From assembly GCA_051453625.1 (NCBI GenBank), contig JBOZIK010000001.1:166131836-166157622 (forward strand): a stretch of 25,787 nt of DNA, in the 5' to 3' direction. Positions 1 through 10,111 of this stretch are shown one piece after another. This DNA is from Welwitschia mirabilis. Taxonomy: Eukaryota; Gnetophyta; Gnetopsida; Welwitschiales. The notes below the pieces were generated by a model that had not been told where the DNA came from, made no database searches, and saw only the letters and a program-made list of their open reading frames with translations. The stretch's first letter is position 1, and each line of letters starts with the position of its first letter. The translations under genes were made by a program, and so were the position numbers.

Positions 1-1606
1 ATGTTACCTCTGTTACAAATTTGAGAAATGTTGAGTAAATTATGTTCAATGCCATCAACAAGATAGACATCATGGATTACCAGATGGCGATCATTGGCTG
101 CTATAGACCCTTTGCCATTGATATGCCCTTTTCCATTATCCCTAAAAGTAACTTCACCTCCATCGTATTCCTAAAAAAAGAGGTTAGTAAACTTCTACTA
201 GCTCTCACATGCCATGAACAACCACTATCTAGGTGCCATTTGGTCTATTCTTGAACCTTGAAAGCAACATGAGCAAAAAGGAAGGCTATAGACTCCTTCG
301 TGATCCATTGTATGTTGGTTTGTCTTTTGTTTTACCCCAACTGATTAGAGGATTTGGTAGAAAATCTCCAATAATTATTATACCCAAGGTAAAAGGATTT
401 CTTGAGGGACATGATAATTGGACATGATCATATCTATTGTAATAATGACATTTCAAACTTACCTTTCCAAAGGATTGATATTAATCCTAAGATAAAAGTA
501 CTAAGCTGTAAGAAACTTACCATAAGAACTGTTGATTCCTGACTTGTCGTGAAGAGACCTCCCTATTCCCAGAAGCTTATTGAGATTGTCTCTTCCTTAA
601 GTCAAACAATTAGCAATAATCCTTGCATCCTGCAAATCTTTTACTAAAGCTTCTATTCTTTGGTAAGCCTCATTAGTTTGGATTCAGACTCACTTAATTG
701 ATTTCTAAGAGTTACATTCTTTTTACCTAAACCTAAACTAACTATACATAACTTTTCATAAGTGTGTAATAATTCATTGTAATCCAATTCTAAATCTACA
801 GAACTGTCATTATTGATTTTAGAGCAAACTTGTTCATTTTCTTTGTCTAAAATAGAGGATACAACGCAATAATTTGTTGAGTCATATACCTCATCCAACA
901 TTGAGACAAGTCCAGAGTTGAGCAATTCTTCTTCTTCACTAGAAATGAGATCTTCATCTACATAATCATTATCCCATTGTCCTTTCCCTTTTTCTTCTTG
1001 TTGGCTTATTCCAAAGCTACATGGCCAAAACCTTTGCATTCAAAACAATGAATAGACATGGAAGAGCTTTTACCTTTTTTGTTACTTTGTTTGATAAATC
1101 TTCTTCGATTTCTTCCTTCTTTTCTGTGAAGAAATTTCTTGAACTTATTTAGCCAATAAGGCTAAATCATCATCTTCCAAATCTTCACTAGAATGGCTAT
1201 CTTGTCATCCTTAGTGAAAGCTTTTAAAGAAATACTTTTCTTTTCGGAAGGTTACTCTTCAGATTGTAAGAAAACTTTATACGCCATGAAGGATCCTTTT
1301 AAGTCCTTCAACTCGAATTCCATCAATGTCTTTGCTTTCCTCTATGCCTATTACCTGACGTCTGAATTTCTTGGCGAGACTTTTGAGAATCTTCAGAACC
1401 ACTTTATTTTGAGGGACCACCTCTCCTAGACCCCATATTGTGTTTACTAAGTCATTGATTTTTGAAGTATACTCTACAATTGTCTTTGACTCTTCCATTC
1501 TGATATTTTCAAATTGAGTGGCCAACATTTGAAGTTTTGCATTTTTTACAACATTTGTCCCCTTGTGAGCCACTCTTAGAGTCTCCCAGATTTCTTGTGT
1601 AGTTTT
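1..1606 (-). pseudogene. Ty1/copia (Maximus/SIRE-like) gag-protease fragment, open at the left edge
   Basis: Read on the minus strand this is the 5' part of a copia polyprotein. At 1277-1573 is a UBN2-type gag segment with IVEYTSKINDLVNTIWGLGE, clearly homologous to the gag at 17686-18075. A CCHC zinc knuckle follows near 1020-1065 (CFECKGFGHVALE), but its last Cys codon is replaced by a stop, so it is broken. An acidic, coiled-coil-like gag tail lies at 653-1039. At the left end is the aspartic protease: its DSG catalytic triplet is at 221-229 (context LDSGCSWHV), followed after a frameshift by VYLVDGIEHNLLNISQ, the usual post-protease stretch. Integrase, RT and RNase H would lie left of position 1. 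Lineage is inferred from the gag layout. It is a non-functional relic because of stops and frameshifts. Confidence 0.85.
221..229 (-). other. Copia protease catalytic DSG codons
   Basis: The minus strand reads GAT AGT GGT inside LDSGCSWHV. This matches the D-[ST]-G active-site motif of copia-type aspartic proteases, which cut the polyprotein into gag, integrase and RT. The active site is intact although the surrounding frame is broken. Confidence 0.8.
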
Positions 1607-1706
1607 NNNNNNNNNNNNNNNNNNNNNNNNNNNNNNNNNNNNNNNNNNNNNNNNNNNNNNNNNNNNNNNNNNNNNNNNNNNNNNNNNNNNNNNNNNNNNN
1701 NNNNNN
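1607..1706. other. Assembly gap, exactly 100 N
   Basis: A run of 100 N, the conventional placeholder for a gap of unknown size. The element on its left (minus-strand gag) and the LTR end on its right (plus-oriented) do not fit as one element, so continuity across this gap should not be assumed. Confidence 0.97.
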
Positions 1707-1863
1707 GTGCACTCTTTCTATTTGTTTGAGTTTGTTTTATTGTGTTCATGATTTAGTAATTTCTGATTTACTTTCTCAAGCAAAGTTCTGACTTTAGTTA
1801 AGTAATTAAATTTTGTGATTCACCCTATTCACCCCCCTCTAGGGTGCCAATCGACCCTAACAA
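1707..1863 (+). repeat. LTR end fragment (LTR D) of a SIRE-like copia element, plus orientation
   Basis: On the minus strand this starts TGTTAGGGTCGATTGG and continues through a G-run and GTGAATAGGGTG to AATAGAAAGAGTGCAC. LTR A, B and C show the same order of blocks on the plus strand (TGTTAGGATC, GTGAATAG, TAGAAAGTGTGCACC). LTR D is therefore inverted relative to them. Its transcribed orientation is plus, and it ends CCTAACA at 1863. No primer-binding site follows it, so it is a 3' LTR end or a truncated solo LTR. The rest is lost in the gap. Confidence 0.75.
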
Positions 1864-2174
1864 TGTTGTTTGCCACTTTCCTTTCCCATCATTCTTCTAA
1901 TTCCAAGAAACTTACAAAGCTTTTCCCTTTGATGTCTAGAGTCTTGATGTCTTTTTTAAGTGATTCATCCATTTAGCAAGAGGTTCCCATTCTTTGTGTA
2001 ATTCCAAATTCGGATTCTGCTAGCCTCCATTTATTTCATAATCCAAAGCAGTGTCTTCCTTGATAGGATGTTGCCTCCTCCTCTTTTAGAAGTGACAAAA
2101 GCCATTAATGAAATTTCCTTTTTATTAGGTCCATGTTCAAGTTATTTACCTTAGTCATCATACCATGTTATGGT
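1864..2174. other. Unassigned spacer between LTR D and the Tork-like element
   Basis: About 310 bases with no convincing gene. Short purine-rich open stretches are present on the minus strand, but none matches a family I recognise. Probably more decayed transposon. Confidence 0.4.
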
Positions 2175-2365
2175 TGTTACGAAGTTAAGAGCAAGAAAAG
2201 AAACAAAGCAACATAAAAGACGGCAAGATTTAATGTGAATTGGGCTCTTTCTATCCTATGTCCATGGAAACAATGTAGAGCTCTCTTACTAAAAATGAGG
2301 ATACAAGAACACAAGTTGTTCTTATAACTCCAATACCTCTCCCTACCTCAACCTACCTAATCACA
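2175..2365 (-). repeat. 3' LTR (F) of the Tork-like copia element
   Basis: The minus strand reads TGTGATTAGG at the upper end and ..CTTCGTAACA at 2175, giving TG...CA ends. It aligns over its whole length with 6355-6543, sharing the block AGAGCTCTCTTACTAAAAAT on the plus strand. Both copies are about 190 bp, short for copia. The two copies are visibly diverged, so the insertion is old. The boundaries are estimated by alignment and could be off by a few bases. Confidence 0.75.
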
Positions 2366-2380
2366 ACTCTTCCCCACCAC
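2366..2380 (-). other. Polypurine tract next to LTR F
   Basis: The minus strand reads GGTGGGGAAGAGT directly before the LTR start. A purine run at this position is the plus-strand primer expected at the 3' end of an LTR retrotransposon interior. Confidence 0.6.
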
Positions 2381-2942
2381 ATCCCCCAACTTTTCCCCAC
2401 CTCTCCTTTGTTTTTTTTTGGTTTTTTTTTTAAAATTTTCTTGAGGTAATCAAATTTACATCAAGAGAAACATAACAAATAGAGGGAAGATTTGACTTCA
2501 CTGCTTAACAATTCTTAGCCTTGAAGATAAATTTGACTAGCATCTAAAGGAAAAAGCATTTTTTCAACCACCCAATGCCTATGTTAAGCTATTCCACGCT
2601 TTCCTCTACAAGAGACATGCTTCTTAGTTGTCACCATCTTCATTAAAGCATCAACAATGTTCATCTTGGGATGGGTCTTCTGCGCATCAACTAGGCCATC
2701 TCTTATAGCCTCTGTAATGAAGTTGAACTTTGCATCAACATGTTTTGTCTTTCCATTGTAGATTGAATTTTTGGTTAAGTGTGAGGCATTTTGACTGTCG
2801 CAAAATACAAGGTTTCTTTCCTGCTTCAAACCAAAAGGATGAAGAAGTCTATGCAACCAAGTCATCTCTTTGCATGTGTCTGTGAGAGCCACATATGCTA
2901 CTTTCACCTTAAAAGCATAACACATATTGGATTGGTTGGTAT

Positions 2943-2976
2943 TTTATTTTTATTTATTTATTTATTTATTTATTTA
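2943..2976. repeat. (TTTA)n microsatellite
   Basis: Consecutive TTTA/TTTAT units lie between the RT connection and RNase H blocks of the copia relic. It is a simple sequence tract, probably expanded after the element died. Confidence 0.85.
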
Positions 2977-3474
2977 AACAAAATTGGCATCCACAAAACC
3001 TTGAATGCATAAACCTTCCTCACCAAAACACAAGCAAGCCATTTGTGTTCCCTTTAAATATCTAAGAATCCATTTTACAACAAGCCAATGATTACAGCCA
3101 CGATTCCTCTTGTATCTACTAAATACCTCATCTACATAAGCAAGTCAAAAGGAGCACATACCATAGCATACGTGACTAAGCCTACTGTTGAGGTATCTGG
3201 CAACTTCTCCTTTTCGATTGGGACAATCATTTCTAAATAGCTAGAAGCAAGGAACTGAAGTGGTCTTCACAAGTTTAGCATCTTCCATGCCAAAATGTTC
3301 AAGCACCCTGCCAACATAGATAGTTTGGCTTAATGACAACTTTCTCTACTTCCTATCCCTATGAATTTTCATTCACAAAATTTTCTTTGCATGTCCCAAA
3401 TCTCTCATTACAAATTGCTTAACCATTTCCACCTTCACGTGTTGGGTTTCAACCTCATCATTTCCCATAATCAA

Positions 3475-3489
3475 CATGTCCTCAGCATA
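3475..3489 (-). other. Degenerate RT active site (YAEDM in place of YVDDM)
   Basis: Codons TAT GCT GAG GAC ATG encode Y-A-E-D-M where copia RT has Y-V-D-D-M. The first catalytic Asp has become Glu and Val has become Ala. The enzyme would be impaired even without the frameshifts. Confidence 0.75.
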
Positions 3490-5091
3490 CAATGATAGAA
3501 TAATAAACTTGCATGAGGCATTTCCAAAGAAATAAACACAATGATTTAATTGACTCCTCTTGCACAACAGCATTTTCATGATGGTATCAAATTTCTTGTA
3601 CCATTGTCTTAGGCCCTATTTCAAACCAGAAAGACTCTTCTCTAAACGACAAACAAAATTAGCGTGCTGCTGATTTACATACCCTTCAACTAATGCATAT
3701 AAAATTCTTCATCCACATCACCATGTAAAAACGCAATCTTTGTGTTGAAGTGTTCCAATCCTAAACCTAAGCAAGCAATAAGGGAAAGAACTAAACATAT
3801 AGAGGAATGCTTCACAATGGGGGAAATCTTAAAGAGTAAAATCAATACCTAGCTTTTTGAGCAAAGCCTTTCAGCATCAACTTAGCCTTATATTGCTTTT
3901 TTTTCATTTGCTCATTCTTCAATCTTAAACTCCACCTGTTGTGCAAAGGTTTACAGTCATTTAGTAACTCCATTCCCCATTTCCACTCATCCTCCATAGT
4001 TCCCTTCCACTTAGCAACATCAATGGAAGATAGTGCTTCTAAATTAGTCTTTGATAATCCACCATCATTTAAAGAACATAATGCAAAAAGGGAGAATACC
4101 AATCTAGACAATGACAAAGTGTAGTTGAATGTCTCACAAAATGGTATGCGTTATTAGGTTGTTCCCACTCTTCTTCTTGTTCCTTATTGTATGAAGTCTC
4201 ATCACTTCTTGAATTTGTGTTTTCTATTGTAGGAGCTTGTTCTACTACATCCTCTGATTTTGCTTCATCATGAGGCCTATAAGCCTGATGCGGAAAGCCA
4301 GAATCAAGATCTTCCCATCCTAAAATTCTCTCTAAATTTTACATCCCATGAACTCACAATCTGGTTAGTTTCAAAATCACACAGTTTAGAAGAGAATCCT
4401 ATCAATAGCCAATAAATATGCACCATTTAGCTCTTTCTTGCAACTTGGACATGTTCTCCATTTGAATGTGCATGTAGGCTTCACACTCAAAGATCCTACA
4501 GTGCTTGTAAGAGAGAATTTTACCACTCCACCAAATTTCCGGAAGACCATTGTTAAGAGTGGAATGAGGAGAATTATTTATTAAGCTAGCTACAGTCATT
4601 ATTGCTTTTGCCCAAAAAGTTTTAAGCAAACTTGCTCTTATCACCATAGACTTGACACGTTCCAACAAAGTTCTCTATGAATCTCTCTGCCACCCCATTT
4701 TCCTGTGACAAAATCCCTACCACTACAAATTCTACAAAAGCCTTAGAGGTATAGTCCCCTCCACTATCAGTAAAGCAACATTTTACATCCAAAGTTGTTT
4801 GAGTTTCTAACCTAATGACAAAAGACTTAAAACACTCCAAGGACTTCATCATTAGATTTTAAAGTATACAATCAAACTTTTCATGTGCAATCCTCAATAA
4901 AAGTAAAAAAGACAAAGAGCCACTAACTGAAGTAGAGTCAAAGGGCCACAAACATCAAAAAAACTAATTCTAATTTATTTGACTTTCTACATTTCAAGTC
5001 TCTTCAAAAATCAATTCTCGTAGATTTACCAGCTAAACAATATTCATAAGAAATATGTAGAGTATAAGAAAACATACAAATAAGAGACTGA

Positions 5092-5161
5092 GATTGAAGT
5101 ACCTTCAAACTAGTATGTCTAACGTGGATTGAAGTACCTTCAAACTAGTATGTCTAACGTG
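5092..5161. repeat. Perfect 35-bp tandem duplication
   Basis: The unit beginning GATTGAAGTACCTTCAAACT is repeated exactly at 5092-5126 and 5127-5161. It lies at the end of the pre-integrase coding region of the copia relic. Because 35 is not a multiple of 3, it shifts the reading frame. Perfect identity shows the duplication is much younger than the element. Confidence 0.92.
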
Positions 5162-6340
5162 TCCAAGAGGTTTATGCCAAAGGTCAGTGCCCTCTGCAAT
5201 TAAAACTACAATATCCACTCTAGACGCATTAGTCTCTAATGTATACAAGCTACCACGTTTTTTACCATGCAAAATTGTTATAAATCCTTTAGTAATTTTC
5301 CATTGTCCTCCATCACTTGAAAAGTTCAAACCCACATCATCCAACTGCGTGACTAAAACCAGCTTCCTTGTCACCTATGGAACACATTGAACATTGTTAA
5401 CTATAAATATTGGCATTGCTAATGACTAGAGAACAGTGCAACCCATTCCGTCAACCTATAATGGTTTCCACTTGGCAAAATACGCAACTCTAAATGAAAT
5501 CGCATGAAACAATAAGAAAGCAAAACAATCAAAATAAGCTTAAAAAAAAAAAACACTTAGGTCTATTAGCCACACATCCTTGCCTTTTGTCCTTTTGTCA
5601 GGAAGCACAAGGCTCTAGTACTAGAAAGTTGACTCTCCCTTCTATTTGATTCAGCTAAGAAGAAGTCTTTATGGACATAATAAAAAAATTTCCAAAAAGA
5701 TTTCCATTTCCATATAATATTATTAAAAGTAATAATCCTTGTACTCCTGGATGTTGTAATTGTTATTATGATGGGTACCAACGATTTTGAAAAAGAGTTT
5801 AGGCCTACACAACATTTAGCATACTCTGAAAATAACAACATTATACTGCTCAAAGTTTACAAGCTTTGCAATCAATTCATCCAAGTGGTCTTAAAAAGAC
5901 GTTCATGCTTTTGTCCTTGCCTGAGTAACTGTATCTTGCAACCTGTAACTATAGATTTGAATCAATGTCATGCTTATCAAAAGGTTTGAAAGGGCTTTAG
6001 CACATTCCTTCCATCCCAACACATCCTTCATCAATAGACTCCAAATGTCCCAATCCTATTTGAGAAGTAATTCTGTCATTTACATGCATTCCATATTATC
6101 ATCAGTAGAAAGACTCAAAAATTTTTCGCCAAGGAAATAATTCATACAAATCATATAGACGTCAAAGATGACTATATGAAGTATAGACATCCAAAAAATT
6201 TGTTGCTTGCTCACTTTGCTCGCTTCTGGAGGGTTGCCTGGCTGCACTGCACAACAACGTTCCACTCTACTCATTTTGCTTTGCTTATGTTGCTCCGCCT
6301 CCTAGCGTCAATCAACCGCTGAAACCCTAAACACTGCAAG

Positions 6341-6352
6341 GCTCTAATACTA
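6341..6352 (-). other. Primer-binding site of the Tork-like element
   Basis: The minus strand reads TAGTATTAGAGC, two transitions from TGGTATCAGAGC, the complement of plant initiator tRNA-Met used by most copia elements. It lies two bases inside LTR G, the expected spacing. Confidence 0.8.
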
Positions 6353-6354
6353 GT

Positions 6355-6543
6355 TGTTGTAAGTTTAAAGCAACAAAAGAAACAAAGCAGCAATGAAAAA
6401 GGCAAGTTTAACATGGTTCGGGATTTCATGACTTACGTCCATCAAAACAATGCAGAGCTCTCTTACTAAAAATGAGGATACAGCAACACAAGTTATTCTC
6501 ATGATTCTGATGCCTTCCCTCTACCGCAACCTCCCTAGTATAA
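6355..6543 (-). repeat. 5' LTR (G) of the Tork-like copia element
   Basis: Partner of 2175-2365. The minus strand ends ..CTTACAACA next to the primer-binding site. It shares ACAAAAGAAACAAAGCAGCA-like and AGAGCTCTCTTACTAAAAAT blocks with the partner (plus-strand reading). The 5-base flanks of the pair (ATGGT and ACTCT) do not match, so no target duplication is visible. Confidence 0.75.
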
Positions 6544-6699
6544 CTCTCTATTGAGGTGAAAACTCTAACTCTATATTGACATAGCACCAAGCCACAAATA
6601 CTTATTTCAAAGTGACTCTTTTACCATACCAAGACTTTAAGAGAACACTTTCCTCCCCATCCCTTTTTTGGGGGTCGTTCCCTTTGTTATTTGGACACT

Positions 6700-8096
6700 C
6701 TTCTGAGGTGTCTCCATACCCTCCACAAAACTACCATTGGATATCATCCTCCTCATTTTTCTTATAATTTGGTTTGTTACCTTGATCAATTTGATTCTTG
6801 AAGGTTTTGCTAAATTTTCTAGCTAAACACACAACCTCTATTTTGGTTGACCTTTAGGGGGCTCTAGATTCCAAAAGATCTTCCTATGAACTTGTCACCT
6901 ACATGATGGCACTCTAGGATGCATAGAGGGTAGTTTCTTTCTCTTAATGGACTCTCTTTTGTTGCTCCAATTTGCCTCTAAAATCTTGGCCTTAGAAATA
7001 GCTTATCCTAATGTTTCAGGCTCCATGAGCGAAACTGTGTCCTTATGTGTGAGATGAAAGCTAGTAATGAAGTGATTTGCATTCTTAGTTCATCGTTATT
7101 CAAAAGGACTACACAGTGGAGTATCAACAAAAGCTTTGCTTCATACAATATCATAGTTAGAACCTCCCCTTGACAGAAAGCATATAATTCTTCTACCTTT
7201 GCTTTCTTAAACTACTCAATTGTACCTTGCATAGAGTGATTCTAAGAAGGTTGACCTTGTCAAATCCTCATCACATTGTTCAAGCCTTTACCTCTAATTC
7301 TCCCAGCCATGGTGAAGCTTCTTCATCAAGTTAACATATAAAGATGTTGGCGTTATCTTTCTTCAAAAATGTATTCTTAGTATTTTTAATGCTCCCTCCT
7401 CATTTTCATTCTTAGTCAAGTTCTCGAATTCCTGCTTGATCTAACATTCTTTAAAATTCCCTGAAAGTTTATGATTTCTAGATTGATTATTGTTAATTCG
7501 TGAATTCTAAAATTTAACATATTACTAAAGTGAAGTATATGCTTGAAATGTGTAATGTAAGAATTAACATGTTCACTTTTAAAATGGATAGAATACTATT
7601 CATTTTGACCAAATACCTTGCGATGTATGAATATGTATAAACCCCTTAACCAGGGTTCAAATTCTTCTAATTTAAAATCTGGAATTCAAGCCTTTACCTC
7701 CAATTCTCCCAACCATGGTGAAGCTCTTTCATCAAGCTGACATATAAAGATGTTGGCCTTATCTTCCTTTAAAAATGTGTTCTTAATACTTTTGGTGCTC
7801 CCTCATTCTCATTTTCATTCTTAGTCAAGTTCTCGAATTCTTGCTTGATCTAACATTCTTTAAAATTTCCTGAAAGTTCATGATTTCTAGATTGATTATT
7901 GTTAATTCGTGAATTCTGAAACTTACCATATTACTAAAGTGAAGTATATGCTTGAAATGTGTAATGTAACAATTAACATGTTCACTTTTAAAATGGGTAG
8001 AATACTATTCATGTTGACCAAATACCCTTTGATGTATGAATATGTATAAACCCCTTAATTAGGGTTCGAATTCTTCTAATTTTAAAATCTCGAATT
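6700..8096 (-). pseudogene. Ty3/gypsy gag remnant
   Basis: Minus-strand fragments in different frames resemble the retrotransposon gag domain of plant Ty3/gypsy elements. They are KANIFICQLDERASPWLGEL (near 7700-7770), KKAKVEELYAFCQG (near 7180-7220) and HFITSFHLTHKDTVSLMEPE (near 7015-7080), the last followed by a lysine/arginine-rich stretch. Frameshifts and stops separate them. No protease, RT or integrase is seen to the left, where the Tork-like element begins. The assignment comes from motif wording only; a profile search would decide it. Confidence 0.6.
7281..8096. repeat. 406-bp tandem duplication, two diverged copies
   Basis: Copy 1 is 7281-7686 and copy 2 is 7687-8096, both starting CAAGCCTTTACCT and ending AAATCT.GAATT. 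They align end to end with scattered substitutions and a few small indels. The unit carries a short piece of gypsy gag plus its AT-rich upstream sequence, so the duplication arose within or after that insertion. Confidence 0.93.
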
Positions 8097-10111
8097 CACG
8101 AGGTCATGATACCCCATACATTCCATTTTTCAACAAATTTCAAATTTATTATCCAAATCGACTTATTAAAATATCGTACTAAACTTCTATTGTCAATGAA
8201 GTGAATTGTTAGTAATATGCCAAAAAAGTTTACCCTAAGTAGCACAATCCCTTTTTCAAATTCTTCATTCCAAATATTGTTTTCAAATTCTTAATTCCAA
8301 GTTATGTCCAACATGTCGCCCTTTTTTCATTTTCAAAATGTCTCAAAGTCGGCCAACATTTTCAGTCAAGATTTTGTAAAAGTCGCCAACATGTCGCCAG
8401 TGCCACCTTTTTCCAAAATGTCGTTGACATATTGCTGTTTTTTTCAAAATGTCGTTAAGACCCATTTTCTGGTGTAAAAAAACCATGTTCTGTGTAACAT
8501 ACGAGTGAACAACGAGAAACAGGGAAGGGAAAAATCGCGATTTTCCCACAAAAAAACCATTTCTGCCAGTAGAGCATTCACTGATTGCACATCTCATAAA
8601 ATTAATAAGCTTTGCATTTTTTTGAGAAAAACAATTGCCAACATTTTGCTCCAGCATATTGCTAACATAAAAGCAACATGTTCCCCCACTGTTGTAAGGT
8701 GTGACTTGAAATTGAATAAGATGCACCCAACTACAAGCTTCAACATCTTGGTCAATAATCATACGCAAGACCTAGACACTTGGTGGAGAACCCCCAAAAT
8801 GATGAGGGCCACGCCTGGGTTTTCACCTAGCCCAGCAGACCATTGACTCTAGCAAGTGCGATATGATTTCCCATGTATTAACTTAATTAGAAAAAGAAGC
8901 CTTGGAGGGCTACAAACCTTGTAGTGTTGAAGATACATTAAAATTTAAAACACCATTTGCTTAGATGACTAGCCATCTTGGAAGGCTTGTATTGAAGATG
9001 AACATGTTATGTTAATAATGTGGGGCATGAAATTGAATCCACAGATAAAGGAGTGTGAACTAAAACAATGTTCTCACTAAGGGGCCAATCATTATAATAT
9101 TTATTGTTTAATCATTTTATTGATTAGTTATGAGTCAATTCCATGTATTATTTTATGAATTAGATGACTTAGTTATGTTAGATATGAGATGCTTGATGAG
9201 AGATTTGTGAGTCATTTGTGGAAAGCTATTATAAGCATTATATATAAATATAGATTTTCACTTATGAGAAACTTGCCTCATCATAAGCCCCAACATGGCC
9301 TCAAATGTGGAGATCCTTCTTATTCAACAAGTGAGTTTATTTTTCCTTTGCACAATGCTTTGAATTTATTTTAGTTTCGCTTGGTGTAGTTTTACATTAA
9401 ATGTTGATCAAAATTCTTTAGGTATCAATATTATTCAAGTCAAAAGATTCTTGTGACTGCATAAGCCTAATTTACAAAAAAAGGGTTTTCAAACCCTTCA
9501 CAAGGAATATGTGATTTCTTCAACATCAACTATAATTACAAAAAAAATCATTTTTTGGCACACCTCTTCTAACATTTGGTAACGTACTTGAGGAGTTCTC
9601 ATGAGATGAGAATTTCAAAGATTGAATAGCTTACCTAGCACGATTGTTACTTCTCATTATCAATCACAAGTTCCTCAAATTCTACCATGTTTTTAGGCAT
9701 CGTGACTCACAACATTAATGAACTATTAATCGATGCCTCACACACATCTATGTCTCTTGTAGACAATCCCCTATGCTCTTAGTAGGCTTCATGGATCTCA
9801 TTCATACCTTTATCATGGGTATTAAAGAAATATCCTTTTTGCAAGGAAATAAAGGTGATCATTAAATTAGAATGATAACATGTTAACAAGTAGTAATCAC
9901 TAAGCCCTCTTACATATTCAAAATAAATTTTAAGTATAGTGTTTATATATCTATGATTTCATGAAGTTCTATTGTTTTACAATTTTATAGTTCTTTGGAA
10001 TAGTATCCAATCGCTATCCTAGACATCTAGGAACACACTAAGGCTGACGGAGGTTGTGAAAATAATTGCAACAACATTTTAAAGGTTCACCTTCAATTCT
10101 TATAAAGTGAT
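8097..10111. other. Intergenic, AT-rich; no gene recognised
   Basis: About 2 kb without a supportable gene. It holds short scattered direct repeats of CAAAATGTCGTT and CAACATGTCGCC types at 8300-8460, and a near-perfect palindrome at 8527-8547 around TCGCGA. Around 9230-9260 there is a TATATAAATATAG box in a setting that could be a decayed LTR. Open frames of up to 141 codons here show no recognisable family. Confidence 0.5.

Larger units (their letters stand above)
2584..6274 (-). pseudogene. Decayed Ty1/copia polyprotein (gag-PR-IN-RT-RNase H), Tork/Tnt1-like
   Basis: Minus-strand remains of one gag-pol, many frameshifts and stops. In order: gag start near 6274; pre-integrase at 5105-5374 with SSDGGQWKITKG, GKKRGSLYTLE and LWHKPLGH; integrase core at 4402-4852 with TDSGGDYTSKAF (the DNGGEY Asp region), ENGVAERF (the catalytic Glu region) and KCIFIGY; RT at 3373-4117 with QYKAKLMLKGFAQK and LYAEDMLIMG; the ILRYLKGTQ connection near 3040-3075; and RNase H at 2584-2925 with FCDSQNASHLTKNSIY and TKHVDAKFNFI. 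The central gag and the protease site are not clearly preserved. Such proteins copy element RNA into DNA in cytoplasmic particles and integrate it. The lineage assignment rests on the pre-integrase and RNase H wording and is an inference. Confidence 0.9.

Noticed and set aside
8527-8547. Palindrome centred on TCGCGA
   Set aside because: Single occurrence with no promoter or gene beside it; too short to interpret.
8343-8846. Overlapping open frames of 141 and 113 codons on opposite strands
   Set aside because: No recognisable motif, and the region is AT-rich with short repeats. Two long frames on opposite strands are expected by chance here.
9540-9600. Possible 5' leader of a plus-strand Tat/Ogre-type gypsy element (TTTTTTGGCACACCT)
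   Set aside because: The similarity to the post-LTR leader of such elements is too short, and no gag follows.
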